Below, in pieces: positions 1-10,391 of a stretch of 64,000 nt of DNA. A model generated the notes under the pieces. The model ran no database searches, was not told the origin of the DNA, and worked only from the letters and a program-made list of their open reading frames with translations. The stretch is from Stutzerimonas stutzeri. GTDB lineage: Bacteria > Pseudomonadota > Gammaproteobacteria > Pseudomonadales > Pseudomonadaceae. A program made the translations under genes and the position numbers. The DNA lies in the NCBI RefSeq assembly GCF_015291885.1, contig NZ_CP036186.1:3623001-3687000 (forward strand), written 5' to 3'. Each line of letters opens with the position of its first letter. Positions within the stretch are counted from its first letter, which is position 1.

Positions 1-683
<683 letters not shown>

Positions 684-687
<4 letters not shown>

Positions 688-1631
688 CGTAGTTTCTCCG
701 CAACGCGCATGACCGCGCTACGCGAACGCGGGTTGGCCTTGACCTCAGCATCAGATGCGTACTGGGGCTTGCCAAACAGCTTCAATCGCGGCTCGAAGGC
801 CTTTGGGATGATTGGCAGATCGCGCGGCAGCTTGTCCGCTTCGCCTTTGGCGTGTCGGCGCATGAACTGTTTGACGATGCGATCTTCCAGCGAATGAAAG
901 CTGATAACAACGAGCCGGCCACCGACTTCAAGCGCGTCCAAGGCAGCCTCAAGCCCACGCTCAAGATCGCCCAACTCGTTGTTGATGTAGATACGCAAAC
1001 CTTGGAAGGCGCGTGTCGCCGGATTCTTGCCTTTTTCCCAGGCCGGATTGGCCTCGGTTAGCACTTTGGCCAGGTCGGCCGTGCGCTCGAATGGCGCCTC
1101 TACACGGCGCTGCACCACCGCGCGCGCCATGCGTTTGGCAAAGCGCTCCTCGCCATATTCCTTGAATACGCGAGCGATCTCTTCCTCTTCGGCATGGGCG
1201 ATCCATTCAGCTGCGCTCACGCCACGGCTTGGATCCATTCGCATGTCCAGAGGGCCGTCGTGAAGAAAGCTGAAACCACGAGCAGGGTCGTCCAGCTGCG
1301 GCGACGACACACCGAGGTCCAGCAAAATTCCACTGACAGTCCCATTCCAGCCGCGCTGCGCCAATTCCTCACCCAGCTCGGCAAAACTTCTCTGCACAAC
1401 GACAAAGCGGCCGTCCTCGGCCGCTAGTGCTTGCCCCGTAGCGATGGCTAACGGGTCCTTGTCGAAGCCTAGCAATTGGCCATCAGAGCCAAGTTGCTGA
1501 AGTAGCAGTCGGCTATGACCGCCTCGCCCGAAGGTTCCGTCCAGATAACGGCCATCCGCGCGCACGTTCAGCGCCGCGACGGCTTCGTCGAGCAACACGG
1601 TAATATGTCGCAGGCTGCTGATCTGGCTCAC
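684..1631 (-). CDS. rsmH: 16S rRNA (cytosine(1402)-N(4))-methyltransferase RsmH
   Basis: A 315-residue SAM-dependent methyltransferase that N4-methylates C1402 in the ribosomal P site. RsmI, encoded at 2810-3673, adds the 2'-O-methyl group to the same nucleotide, so both enzymes for m4Cm1402 are in this window. Diagnostic stretches are [13 protein letters not shown] at the N-terminus, the SAM-binding GTFGRGGHS near residue 35, [14 protein letters not shown] near 100, and [15 protein letters not shown] toward the C-terminus. The length matches the family. The start is GTG at 1631, overlapping the mraZ stop by four bases. Confidence 0.97.
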
Positions 1632-2083
1632 AGGATTAGGTCACGTAGTTCTTCCGGCAGACCGCCGGGTTGCTTGATGGCCGCCAGGTCCGCGTCGGAT
1701 ATCGCGTTCCAGTCGTCCTCGTTCCACAGTTGAAACTTGTTCAGTTGCCCTACCAACATCGCCCGTTTGTCTAACCGGGCGTACTCGCGAAGGCGCGGCG
1801 GCACAACCACGCGACCGCTGCCATCCATCTCAAGATCAACGGCATTACCGATCAGCAGACGCTGCAACCGACGGGCTTCTTCGCGCAGAGAGGGCAGCTC
1901 GCGGAGCTTCGCCTCAATCAGCTCCCACTCGGGCAGGGGATAGATGCACAAACAGCGGTCCACAGCGTCGATTGTGATGATCAACTGGCCATCGCCACGG
2001 GAATTCAGCTCGTCGCGATACCGGCTGGGCATAGCTAGCCGGCCTTTGGCGTCGAGACTGATGGCGTTAGCTCCGCGAAACAC
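1628..2083 (-). CDS. mraZ: Transcriptional regulator MraZ
   Basis: A 151-residue protein with two AbrB-like SpoVT repeats, visible as [14 protein letters not shown] near residue 11 and [16 protein letters not shown] near residue 85. MraZ forms a ring-shaped oligomer that binds repeated TGG-containing boxes upstream of its own operon and represses the division and wall cluster. The start is GTG at 2083, with a purine-rich AGGGGAAG about ten bases upstream. It is first in the cluster and overlaps rsmH. Three matching boxes lie just upstream at 2126-2150. Confidence 0.97.
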   Translation of the reverse strand: MFRGANAISLDAKGRLAMPSRYRDELNSRGDGQLIITIDAVDRCLCIYPLPEWELIEAKLRELPSLREEARRLQRLLIGNAVDLEMDGSGRVVVPPRLREYARLDKRAMLVGQLNKFQLWNEDDWNAISDADLAAIKQPGGLPEELRDLIL

Positions 2084-2125
2084 GGCTGCGCTTCCCCTAA
2101 ATTAGCTATCCATGCCCATATTTAC

Positions 2126-2150
2126 CCACTTCCTGCCACTTCCTACCACT
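2126..2150 (-). promoter_or_regulatory. MraZ-binding repeats upstream of mraZ
   Basis: On the minus strand AGTGG occurs three times at exact 10-base intervals (plus-strand CCACT at 2126-2130, 2136-2140 and 2146-2150). The units read AGTGGTAGGA, AGTGGCAGGA and AGTGGGTAAA. This is the known MraZ box architecture: TGG-type pentamers with 5-base spacers. The boxes start just downstream of the predicted -10 element, so bound MraZ would cover the transcription start. Autorepression is inferred from the family. Confidence 0.85.
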
Positions 2151-2157
2151 TGTGCGC

Positions 2158-2187
2158 ACTATAGAAACGCAGCCGCCCCACCGTCAA
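2158..2187 (-). promoter_or_regulatory. Sigma-70 promoter of the mraZ division cluster
   Basis: On the minus strand a -35 element TTGACG (2182-2187) is followed by an 18-base spacer and a -10 element TATAGT (2158-2163). Both are close to consensus. The MraZ boxes begin eight bases downstream and the mraZ GTG start is 75 bases downstream of the -10 element. Confidence 0.75.
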
Positions 2188-2304
2188 GGCAAGCCGGACG
2201 GGAAAAAGCCTTACGGAGCGGCAATTTAGCGACGCTAATGCTGGAATCGAGCAGAACAGCGAAGGGAAGGAAGGGAGGTTCCGAACAGACGCAAGCAGTT
2301 ACTC

Positions 2305-2326
2305 AACAAAGTTAATGTACTTTGTT
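2305..2326. repeat. Inverted repeat between rnpB and mraZ
   Basis: AACAAAGT and ACTTTGTT form perfect 8-base arms around a 6-base loop in an AT-rich patch. The repeat lies about 57 bases beyond the rnpB 3' end in the direction of rnpB transcription. No T-tract follows on the minus strand, so it is not a classical intrinsic terminator. It could be a processing or termination signal for rnpB, or an operator. The function is not determinable from sequence. Confidence 0.35.
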
Positions 2327-2382
2327 AAGAGCAATAATCTTTCGGAATTAAAATCGGGCGTCACGAAGGGAAAAGAGGAGGA

Positions 2383-2737
2383 GAGTCGATCTGTAAGCCG
2401 GGTTCTGTCGAGGACAGCCATTCCTCTACGACAGCCATCACTGACTGCCTCTAGCAACCTACCCGGATCCAGCGCGGGCCACGCCAATGGATCCCTATTT
2501 GGTCTTGCTCCAAGTGGGGTTTACCTAGCCACGGACTGTTGCCAGCCGTGCGGTGCGCTCTTACCGCACCTTTTCACCCTTACCGGCGCCGAAACGCTTA
2601 GGCGGTTATTTTCTGTGGCACTTTCCGTAGGCTCACGCCTCCCAGGCGTTACCTGGCACTTCGCCCTATGGAGCCCGGACTTTCCTCCCTCCCTTCTTGC
2701 CGGAACAAAAAGAGACAGCGACTGTCCGATCGACTCT
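2383..2737 (-). ncRNA. rnpB: RNase P catalytic RNA (M1 RNA, bacterial type A)
   Basis: The minus strand contains the universal RNase P RNA elements. The 5' part AGAGTCGATCGGACAGTCGC pairs with the 3' end (GGCTTACAGATCGACTC) as helix P1. Near the 5' end is the CRI motif GAGGAAAGTCCGGGCTCC, and the 3' part includes AGAACCCGGCTTACAG. The length of about 355 nt is normal for gammaproteobacteria. RNase P removes 5' leaders from pre-tRNAs. The ends are estimated to within a few bases from P1 pairing. A gene between mraZ and rsmI at this spot is typical for Pseudomonas. Confidence 0.95.
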
Positions 2738-2746
2738 CCAGGCGCC

Positions 2747-2775
2747 AGAGTATCGTTGCGAGGAGCTTGCTGCAA
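2747..2775 (-). promoter_or_regulatory. Promoter of rnpB
   Basis: On the minus strand a -35 TTGCAG (2770-2775) and a -10 TACTCT (2747-2752) are separated by exactly 17 bases. The predicted RNA 5' end at 2737 is ten bases beyond the -10 element, compatible with direct initiation of mature or near-mature RNase P RNA. Confidence 0.65.
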
Positions 2776-2809
2776 GCGCACCTCCCTAGCGCACGCGCAA
2801 TGGGTCCTG

Positions 2810-3673
2810 CTATTTGCGCTCCAGCGCTGCCTGATACAACAGATTCTTACGCACACCCGTGATATCAGCTGCGATGGCAGCTGCTCGTTTAAGCGGCATT
2901 TCAGCTAGCAACAAATCAAGCACCCGCAACGCCTCCGCACTCACCGCACTTTCACCCGGCGGAGCCTGCCAACCCTCTACAAGCAGTACGCACTCGCCCC
3001 GCTGCTGGTTGCTGTCTGCTTCGACCCAAGCTCTCAGCTCGGCCAAGGGCAAGCCTTTCAGCGTTTCAAAGGTTTTGGTCAACTCCCGGCCAAGCACAGC
3101 GACACGCGCCCCACCGAATATCGCCTCGAAGTCACACAGAGACTCGAGTATTCGATGCGGCGCCTCATAAAAAATAAGGGTGCGAGGCTCTTCCTTCAGC
3201 GCCTCAAGGCGCGCGCACCGAGCAGCAGTCTTTGCGGGCAGAAAACCCTCGAAAATGAAACGATCCGACGGCAAGCCGGCAGCGGATAGTGCCGCAATCA
3301 ACGCACAGGCGCCCGGAACCGGCACGACCGCAATCCCCGCAGCGCGAGCCTGACGCACGAGGTGGTAGCCCGGGTCGGAGATCAGCGGTGTGCCGGCATC
3401 AGAAATCAGTGCAACATCATCCCCCGCCTGCAATCGGCCGATGAATCGACTGCCCTCGTCACGCTCATTGTGCTCGTGGCAGGCAGCCAAGGGGGTCTGG
3501 ATGCCGAAGTGCGCCATTAGGCGAGACGAATGCCGGGTATCCTCCGCGGCAATAAGCGCTACATCACCAAGCACGCGCAGGGCACGAGCACTGATATCTT
3601 CCAGATTGCCGATAGGTGTGGCGACGACATAAAGCGTACCCACTCCGGAATTCGCACCAGCGCTGGCAGTCAC
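2810..3673 (-). CDS. rsmI: 16S rRNA (cytidine(1402)-2'-O)-methyltransferase RsmI
   Basis: A tetrapyrrole-methylase-fold enzyme that 2'-O-methylates C1402 of 16S rRNA, partner to RsmH. Motifs are GTLYVVATPIGNLEDISARA at the N-terminus, AAEDTRHSSRL, the glycine-rich DAGTPLISDPGYHLV, and FYEAPHRI. I prefer GTG at 3673 (287 aa). It has AGAGG eight bases upstream, whereas the upstream ATG at 3703 overlaps a -10-like TACAAT (3702-3707), so an mRNA from that promoter would exclude it. Longer starts at 3703 or 3718 are possible in the open frame. It is divergent from lpoA. Confidence 0.92.
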   Translation of the reverse strand: MTASAGANSGVGTLYVVATPIGNLEDISARALRVLGDVALIAAEDTRHSSRLMAHFGIQTPLAACHEHNERDEGSRFIGRLQAGDDVALISDAGTPLISDPGYHLVRQARAAGIAVVPVPGACALIAALSAAGLPSDRFIFEGFLPAKTAARCARLEALKEEPRTLIFYEAPHRILESLCDFEAIFGGARVAVLGRELTKTFETLKGLPLAELRAWVEADSNQQRGECVLLVEGWQAPPGESAVSAEALRVLDLLLAEMPLKRAAAIAADITGVRKNLLYQAALERK

Positions 3674-3701
3674 AGGGCTTACCTCTGTTACGGAAATGCG
3701 C

Positions 3702-3707
3702 ATTGTA
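3702..3707 (-). promoter_or_regulatory. Candidate -10 element of rsmI
   Basis: The minus strand reads TACAAT here, 29 bases before the preferred GTG start of rsmI. The -35 side is weak (GATGTT at 17-base spacing). It supports the downstream start choice. A separate TACAAT on the plus strand at 3752-3757 could serve lpoA. Confidence 0.4.
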
Positions 3708-3796
3708 GCCCGATTCACCGTCGCAACATCGCGGCCACTTCAGTGCTTGGGTACAATCCGCAAACACTCGCCAGTGCTTTCAGGAACGATCAAACA

Positions 3797-5593
3797 ATGG
3801 CCTGCCTACGTCCTCTCCTACTACTCTGCCTCGCTGCCATGCTTGCAGCTTGCGCCAGCTCCCCATCCTCCACCTTGGGCGAGCTTCCTCGCACCCCGCA
3901 AGCAACCACTCAACAGCTCCTGGAAAAAGCCAGCCAGAGCGACCCAGAACAAGCTGCTCAGCTGCGCCTCGCGGCAGCAGATCAGAGCATGCAGCAGGGC
4001 AACACCGCGCAGGCGCAGAACATTCTGCGGCAAGTTCCCCTGGATGGATTGATGCCGGCGCAGCAAATCTTTGCACTGACCCTGCAAGGCGAGATCGCAC
4101 TGGCTAACGGGGAGCCGGAGAAGGCTGAACAGGCATTTAAGCACCCTGCATTCGAACGTCTCGGCGAACTTCCGGTGGCACAGCAAATCCGTAGCCAGCT
4201 CGCTCGCGCTGCCGCACTGGAAGCCACTAACAAACCTCTTGCCGCAGCGCGCGAACGCGTTTTCACCGCTCCACTGCTGAGTGGCGAACAAGCCAAGACG
4301 AACCACGAAGCGATCTGGAAGCTGATTTCCGCCCTCCCCGAAAAACAACTACAAGGCGCCACGGACACCGATCTGGCCGGCTGGCAGGCGCTTGCCCTGT
4401 CATTGAAGCGGGCGGGCACCGTCGCCCAGCAACAGCGCGCCATGGACGACTGGATCGCCCAGAATCCTCAGCATCCAGCTGCGCTGCAGCTGCCGGAATC
4501 GCTACAGAAGCTACGCGAACTGGCAGACCAACCGCTGACCCATGTCGGCTTGCTGCTACCGATGGACGGCCAGCTGGCGAGCGTCGCCCGCGCCTTGCGT
4601 GATGGCTTCCTGGCCGCTCATCTGCAAGCGCAACAGGCTGGCCAAGCGCTACGCATCGAACTGTACGACAGCACCCGCATGAGCTCTATCGATGACTTCT
4701 ATCGACAGGCCCAGGCAGATGGCGTGCAGCTGGTAATCGGCCCGCTAGAGAAGGATCTGGTTCGGCAACTCGGCGAACGCGACCAGCTGCCGATTACCAC
4801 CCTCGCCCTCAACTACAGTGACGCAGGACAAAACACTCCACCTCAGCTGTTCCAATTTGGACTGGCTGCAGAGGATGAAGCCCGCGAAGTTGCACGCCGC
4901 GCCTGGGCAGACGGTCACCGCCGCGCCATCGCCCTTGCGCCGCGCGGGGAATGGGGCGCCCGAATCCTCGATGCATTTCGCCAGAGCTGGCAAGAGGCCG
5001 GCGGCACTCTGGTCGCAGCCGAGCCGCTGGCCGAGCCAGTGAAGCTAGCCAATCAGATCGCCGACCTGTTACAGCTGCGAAATAGCGGAAGCCGCGCAGG
5101 CAGTACCACTAGCGCATCCGCAGCCAGCCAGCCATCTCGCCGCCAGGACGTTGACTTCATCTTCCTGGCCGCAACTCCGCAGCAAGCTCAGCAAGTCAGA
5201 CCCACGCTGATATTCCAGTACGCAGGTGACCTGCCGGTATATGCAACTTCGCACCTGCATGCCGCCAGCCACAACCGCACGCAGTACCTGGACCTCGAAG
5301 GCATCCGCTTTGCCGAAACCCCCTGGCTGCTGGATGACCAGCTGCCACTGCGCCGGGAGGTAGAACAGAAGTGGCCGCAGGCCGGTGGAAGCCTGGGGCG
5401 CCTCTACGCCATGGGGGCTGATGCTTACCTTCTAGCCCCGCGCCTGAACCAGTTACTCGCACTGCCGGACACACGACTGGAAGGACTTTCCGGCACCCTG
5501 AGCCTGAGCGCCGAGCAGCGCATCCAGCGTGAGCTGCCGTGGGCTCAGTTCCGCGATGGCATGGTGGAACGACTGGAAGACGCCCAGCAATGA
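3797..5593 (+). CDS. lpoA: Penicillin-binding protein activator LpoA family lipoprotein
   Basis: A 598-residue outer-membrane lipoprotein homologous to E. coli LpoA (YraM/LppC), which reaches through the periplasm to activate class A PBPs. The ATG at 3797 starts a lipoprotein signal ending in the lipobox LAAC at about residues 16-19. The N-terminal half is rich in TPR-like helices (AAQLRLAAADQSM, EIALANGEPEKAEQAF). The C-terminal half is a periplasmic-binding-protein-like fold (THVGLLLPMDGQLASVARALRDGF, LVIGPLEKDLVRQL). The lpoA-yraN-SIS-dolP order matches the conserved gammaproteobacterial yraM-yraP block. In Pseudomonas the PBP partner is less established than in E. coli. Confidence 0.9.
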   Translation: MACLRPLLLLCLAAMLAACASSPSSTLGELPRTPQATTQQLLEKASQSDPEQAAQLRLAAADQSMQQGNTAQAQNILRQVPLDGLMPAQQIFALTLQGEIALANGEPEKAEQAFKHPAFERLGELPVAQQIRSQLARAAALEATNKPLAAARERVFTAPLLSGEQAKTNHEAIWKLISALPEKQLQGATDTDLAGWQALALSLKRAGTVAQQQRAMDDWIAQNPQHPAALQLPESLQKLRELADQPLTHVGLLLPMDGQLASVARALRDGFLAAHLQAQQAGQALRIELYDSTRMSSIDDFYRQAQADGVQLVIGPLEKDLVRQLGERDQLPITTLALNYSDAGQNTPPQLFQFGLAAEDEAREVARRAWADGHRRAIALAPRGEWGARILDAFRQSWQEAGGTLVAAEPLAEPVKLANQIADLLQLRNSGSRAGSTTSASAASQPSRRQDVDFIFLAATPQQAQQVRPTLIFQYAGDLPVYATSHLHAASHNRTQYLDLEGIRFAETPWLLDDQLPLRREVEQKWPQAGGSLGRLYAMGADAYLLAPRLNQLLALPDTRLEGLSGTLSLSAEQRIQRELPWAQFRDGMVERLEDAQQ

Positions 5594-5952
5594 GCGAAAG
5601 CCAGAGCAGTGGACGCTCTGCTGAAATGCTCGCCCTGGACCATCTACGCGACAAAGGATTGCGCCTGCTCGAACGCAACTGGTCCTGTCGCAGCGGCGAG
5701 CTCGATCTGGTCATGCTAGATGGCGATACAGTAGTATTCGTCGAAGTCCGCTACAGGCGCCACGCTGCCTGGGGCGGCGCGCTGGAGAGCGTCGACACGC
5801 GCAAGCAGCAGAAGCTGATAAAGGCAGCCCAGTTCTTCCTGCAGAAGGAAAGCCGCTGGGCTAAACATCCTTGCCGCTTCGATGTAATCGCCATCGCCGC
5901 AGCCGGCCATACCCAGGACCTGAACTGGATCCGCAACGCATTTGATAGCTGA
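5590..5952 (+). CDS. YraN family endonuclease-fold protein
   Basis: A 120-residue UPF0102/YraN protein with the predicted nuclease core: GRSAEMLALDHLRDKGLRLLERNWSCR followed by GELDLVMLDGDTVVFVEVRYR. The spaced E, D and ExR residues resemble the Holliday-junction-resolvase/restriction-endonuclease active site. The biological role is unknown in most bacteria. The ATG at 5590 overlaps the lpoA stop (ATGA), which decides the start over longer upstream options and implies translational coupling. Confidence 0.9.
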   Translation: MSESQSSGRSAEMLALDHLRDKGLRLLERNWSCRSGELDLVMLDGDTVVFVEVRYRRHAAWGGALESVDTRKQQKLIKAAQFFLQKESRWAKHPCRFDVIAIAAAGHTQDLNWIRNAFDS

Positions 5953-5963
5953 ACGATCCATAG

Positions 5964-7228
<1,265 letters not shown>

Positions 7229-7237
7229 GTTATCAGC

Positions 7238-7260
7238 GGAGCTCAGAGTTTCTGAGCTCC
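7238..7260 (+). terminator. Hairpin after dolP
   Basis: GGAGCTCAGA, a 3-base loop GTT, and TCTGAGCTCC form a perfect 10-bp stem. No U-tract follows on either strand. It lies in the convergent gap between dolP and sspB and may act as a bidirectional transcription end or an RNA 3'-end stabiliser. Confidence 0.55.
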
Positions 7261-7276
7261 CGCATCTAGCACCCGC

Positions 7277-7681
7277 TTACTTCACCACCTTCAGACTCGG
7301 GCGCCCGCCTGGTCGCGGCCCCTCATCACCAGCCCCACCGTTATCACTCGGCGCGTCATCGTCCGGTGGGCTAGGCTCGATTTCGAAAACCATGCCCTGC
7401 CCATTCTCTCTGGCATAGATCGCCATAACCGCCGCGGACGGCACATTAAGCGAGTGAGCAACACCACCAAAACGCCCCTCAAAGCTGATCGCTTCGTTGT
7501 CCATGTGCAAATGGCGCACAGCGCTTGGCGCGACGTTGAGCACGATCTGACCATCGCTGGCGAAACCGGCAGGCACTTGCACACCCGGATAATCGACGTT
7601 GACCAGCAGATGCGGCGTGCACTCGTTGTCAACGATCCACTCGTAGAGCGCTCTCACTAGATACGGGCGACTTGAGTTCAT
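7277..7681 (-). CDS. sspB: ClpXP protease specificity-enhancing factor SspB
   Basis: A 134-residue adaptor that binds ssrA-tagged proteins and delivers them to ClpXP. The folded substrate-binding domain covers about residues 1-105 (RPYLVRALYEWIVDNECTPHLLVNV, GQIVLNVAPSAVRHLHMDNEAI). It is followed by an acidic flexible linker (PSPPDDDAPSDNGGAG) and the ClpX-binding XB tail ending RPSLKVVK. All three parts are intact. It lies 14 bases downstream of sspA in the same operon. Confidence 0.95.
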   Translation of the reverse strand: MNSSRPYLVRALYEWIVDNECTPHLLVNVDYPGVQVPAGFASDGQIVLNVAPSAVRHLHMDNEAISFEGRFGGVAHSLNVPSAAVMAIYARENGQGMVFEIEPSPPDDDAPSDNGGAGDEGPRPGGRPSLKVVK

Positions 7682-7695
7682 GACGACATCCTCTC

Positions 7696-8313
7696 TCAGC
7701 GCATGCGGCGCTCGACGGCGGAAAGACTGGCCTGGAAGGCCTCGCGGGCGAAATTGCGCTCCATGTAATCAAGCAGTGGCTTGGCTGCTCGGGGCAGCTC
7801 GATACCGAGTTTGGGCAAACGCCATAGGATAGGCAACAGACAGCAGTCGACCAGACTGATCTCGTCGCTCATGAAATAAGCCTTCTCGGTGAATATCGGG
7901 GAAACGCCCGTCAGGCTTTCGCGAAGCTCCTTACGGGCCTGCGTACGCTGTGGCTCGCTGGTACGTTGATCGAGAATGCGATCAACCAGAGAACACCAGT
8001 CACGCTGAATACGATGCACCAGTAGCCGCGTATTGGCCCGCGCCACGGGATAGACCGGCAATAGCGGCGGATGCGGATAACGCTCTTCCAGATACTCCAG
8101 AATCACTCCCGGCTCATACAGCGCCAGATCCCGATCCACCAAAGTCGGCAAGCTGCCATAGGGGTTAACCTCCGCCAACTTCACCGGGCACTGCCCTGCC
8201 TCGACATCAAGGATGTCGACGCTAACGCCCTTCTCTGCGAGCACGAAACGAACACGATGGGAATAGTGGTCGGCAGGATCGGAATAGCAGCCCAACCGAT
8301 TGGTTGCAGCCAT
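7696..8313 (-). CDS. sspA: Stringent starvation protein A
   Basis: A glutathione-S-transferase-fold, RNA-polymerase-associated regulator (205 aa) that affects stress, acid-tolerance and virulence gene expression. Visible motifs are [22 protein letters not shown] in the thioredoxin-like half, [19 protein letters not shown], and the C-terminal all-helical part. I choose MAATNRLG at 8313 because GGAAGGA precedes it at a good distance; a start six codons upstream at 8331 is also open. It is followed closely by sspB, the usual pair. Confidence 0.93.
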   Translation of the reverse strand: MAATNRLGCYSDPADHYSHRVRFVLAEKGVSVDILDVEAGQCPVKLAEVNPYGSLPTLVDRDLALYEPGVILEYLEERYPHPPLLPVYPVARANTRLLVHRIQRDWCSLVDRILDQRTSEPQRTQARKELRESLTGVSPIFTEKAYFMSDEISLVDCCLLPILWRLPKLGIELPRAAKPLLDYMERNFAREAFQASLSAVERRMR

Positions 8314-8343
8314 AGGTCCTTCCTCACTCATTATCTGGAAGCA

Positions 8344-8374
8344 GAAAAAACGCGCGCGCCCATTGGGCGCGCGC
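8344..8374 (-). terminator. Intrinsic terminator of the petABC operon
   Basis: On the minus strand GCGCGCGCCC and GGGCGCGCGC form a 10-bp GC stem with a 3-base loop, followed by GTTTTTTC. It lies 26 bases beyond the petC stop and ahead of sspA, separating the two transcription units. Confidence 0.9.
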
Positions 8375-8400
8375 AGGGTACAGCAGTAGCAACGAACGGC

Positions 8401-9180
8401 TTAGTGAACGTCTTTCCAGTACTCACGCTTGAGTAGGTAGGCGAACACGAAGAACACAGCCAGGAACAGCAGCACATAGGTACCAATGCGCTGGCTCTGC
8501 AGCTTGACCGGATTGGCCGAGTAGGCCAGGAAGGTCACCAGATTCTTGATCTTCTCATCGTACTCAGCCTCGGAAAGCTCTCCGGTGCCCGGCTCGACAA
8601 CCATCTGGTCGCACGCTTCTTCCGTGATTGGCGTGCCAGTCAAGGGATCGAACTGCTTGCGGCCGTTCTCAACTACCTGGACCTGCTTGCAACCGACGAC
8701 TCTACGCCCTTGCAAAGGAGCCAGTACATGCGGCATGCCAACGTTCGGGAACACGGTATTGTTAACGCCGTAGGGTCGCGCCGGATCTTCATAGAAACTA
8801 CGCATGTACGAGTACAGCCAGTCGTTACCACGAACACGCGCAACCAGCGTCAAGTCTGGAGGCGCAGCGCCGAACCAAACTTTCGCTTCGTCGGCCTGCA
8901 TGCCGATTTTCATGTGATCGCCAAACTTGGCATCGGAAAAGACAATGTTGTCCATCATCACTTCTTCCGAAATACCCAGATCAGTGGCGACCCGCTCGTA
9001 GCGCTGATATTGGGCACTGTGACAGCCCATGCAGTAGTTGGCGAATGTCTTCAGACCGTCCTGCATGGCGGCCTTATCGGTCAAATCAATGTCAACCTTG
9101 TCCAACTGAACTGCTGGGCCGGCCGCGAAGGAAAAGACCGGCACAATTGCAAGAATCAATGCAGCAAATTGCTTTTTCAT
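8401..9180 (-). CDS. petC: Cytochrome bc1 complex, cytochrome c1 subunit
   Basis: A 259-residue subunit that takes electrons from the Rieske protein and passes them to soluble cytochrome c. It has a signal peptide (cleavage near residue 20), a heme-c site CMGCH at residues 50-54, and a C-terminal membrane anchor (YVLLFLAVFFVFAYLLKREYW). The candidate axial methionine is in the VGMPHVLAPLQG region. Its ATG overlaps the last base of the petB stop codon, the usual petABC coupling. Confidence 0.95.
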   Translation of the reverse strand: MKKQFAALILAIVPVFSFAAGPAVQLDKVDIDLTDKAAMQDGLKTFANYCMGCHSAQYQRYERVATDLGISEEVMMDNIVFSDAKFGDHMKIGMQADEAKVWFGAAPPDLTLVARVRGNDWLYSYMRSFYEDPARPYGVNNTVFPNVGMPHVLAPLQGRRVVGCKQVQVVENGRKQFDPLTGTPITEEACDQMVVEPGTGELSEAEYDEKIKNLVTFLAYSANPVKLQSQRIGTYVLLFLAVFFVFAYLLKREYWKDVH

Positions 9181-10391
9181 CAGCCATCCACCCTTTGCGG
9201 TACCACTTTGGTCTTCTCGAGCTTGGTATAGAACGGCATCAGGATGAAGTATCCGAAGTAGATAGCCGTACAGATGCGCGACACCAGAGTGCGCTCAGGC
9301 GTGGGAGCCAGTACGCCCAATACACCGAGAATGATGAAGGAGATGCAGAACGCCAACAGCGCGATCTTGCTCATCCAACCCTTATAGCGCATGGACTTGA
9401 CCGGGCTACGGTCCAACCAAGGCAGAACGAACAGCACAGCGATGGCCGCCCCCATGGCGATGACACCAAGAAGCTTGTCAGGCACCGCGCGCAGAATCGC
9501 GTAGTAAGGGGTGAAGTACCAAACTGGCGCGATATGCTCAGGCGTCTTAAACGCGTTGGCCGCTTCGAAGTTCGGCTTCTCGAGGAAATAACCACCCATC
9601 TCCGGGAAGAAGAAAACGACCGCGCAGAAGACAAACAGGAAGACCACCACACCGACGATATCTTTCACCGTGTAGTACGGATGGAAAGGAATGCCATCGA
9701 GCGGCACACCGGCTTCATCCTTGGTCTTCTTGATATCCACGCCCATCGGATTGTTCGAGCCAACCTCATGCAGCGCCAGGATGTGCAGCACTACCAGACC
9801 GAGAATGACGATCGGCAGCGCGATTACGTGCAGAGCGAAGAAGCGGTTCAGCGTGATACCGGAGATGAGGTAGTCACCGCGGATCCACTGGGTCAGATCA
9901 GCGCCGATGACCGGAATGGCACCGAACAGCGAAATGATCACCTGGGCACCCCAGTACGACATCTGCCCCCATGGCAGCAGGTAGCCCATGAAGGCTTCAG
10001 CCATGAGCGCCAGATAAATCATCATGCCAAAGATCCACACCAGCTCGCGAGGCTTCTGATACGAGCCGTAGAGAATTCCGCGGAACATATGCAGGTAGAC
10101 GACCACGAAGAACGCGGATGCGCCAGTGGAGTGCAGATAGCGGATGATCCAGCCGTATTCCACATCACGCATGATGTATTCAACGGAGGCAAAGGCGCCC
10201 TCAGCCGAAGGCTCGAAGCTCATGGTCAGCCAGATGCCGGTAAGGATCTGATTGACCAGCACCAGCAGCGCCAGCGAGCCAAAGAAATACAGGAAGTTGA
10301 AGTTCTTAGGGGCGTAGTACTTCGAGAGATGGTCTTCCCACATCTTGGTCGCGGGGAAGCGGGCATCGACCCATTCCATGAACTTGCTCAT
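9180..10391 (-). CDS. petB: Cytochrome b subunit of the bc1 complex
   Basis: A 403-residue polytopic membrane protein carrying hemes bL and bH and both quinone sites. Conserved features are WGAQVIISLFGAIPVIG after helix C, the heme-ligating histidine pairs (RYLHSTGASAFFVVVYLHMFRG and RFFALHVIALPIVILGLVVLHILAL), and PEHIAPVWYFTPYYAIL, which includes the Qo-site PEW-like segment, here PVW. It lies between petA and petC with one-base overlaps on each side. Confidence 0.96.
   Translation of the reverse strand: MSKFMEWVDARFPATKMWEDHLSKYYAPKNFNFLYFFGSLALLVLVNQILTGIWLTMSFEPSAEGAFASVEYIMRDVEYGWIIRYLHSTGASAFFVVVYLHMFRGILYGSYQKPRELVWIFGMMIYLALMAEAFMGYLLPWGQMSYWGAQVIISLFGAIPVIGADLTQWIRGDYLISGITLNRFFALHVIALPIVILGLVVLHILALHEVGSNNPMGVDIKKTKDEAGVPLDGIPFHPYYTVKDIVGVVVFLFVFCAVVFFFPEMGGYFLEKPNFEAANAFKTPEHIAPVWYFTPYYAILRAVPDKLLGVIAMGAAIAVLFVLPWLDRSPVKSMRYKGWMSKIALLAFCISFIILGVLGVLAPTPERTLVSRICTAIYFGYFILMPFYTKLEKTKVVPQRVDG

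Noticed and set aside
2315-2908. A 197-codon plus-strand frame covering the RNase P RNA gene
   Set aside because: The region is explained by the structured RNase P RNA on the minus strand; the ORF is incidental.
8344-8374. Alternating GCGCGC tract as Z-DNA or an operator
   Set aside because: The stem plus T-tract on the minus strand is fully explained as the petC terminator.
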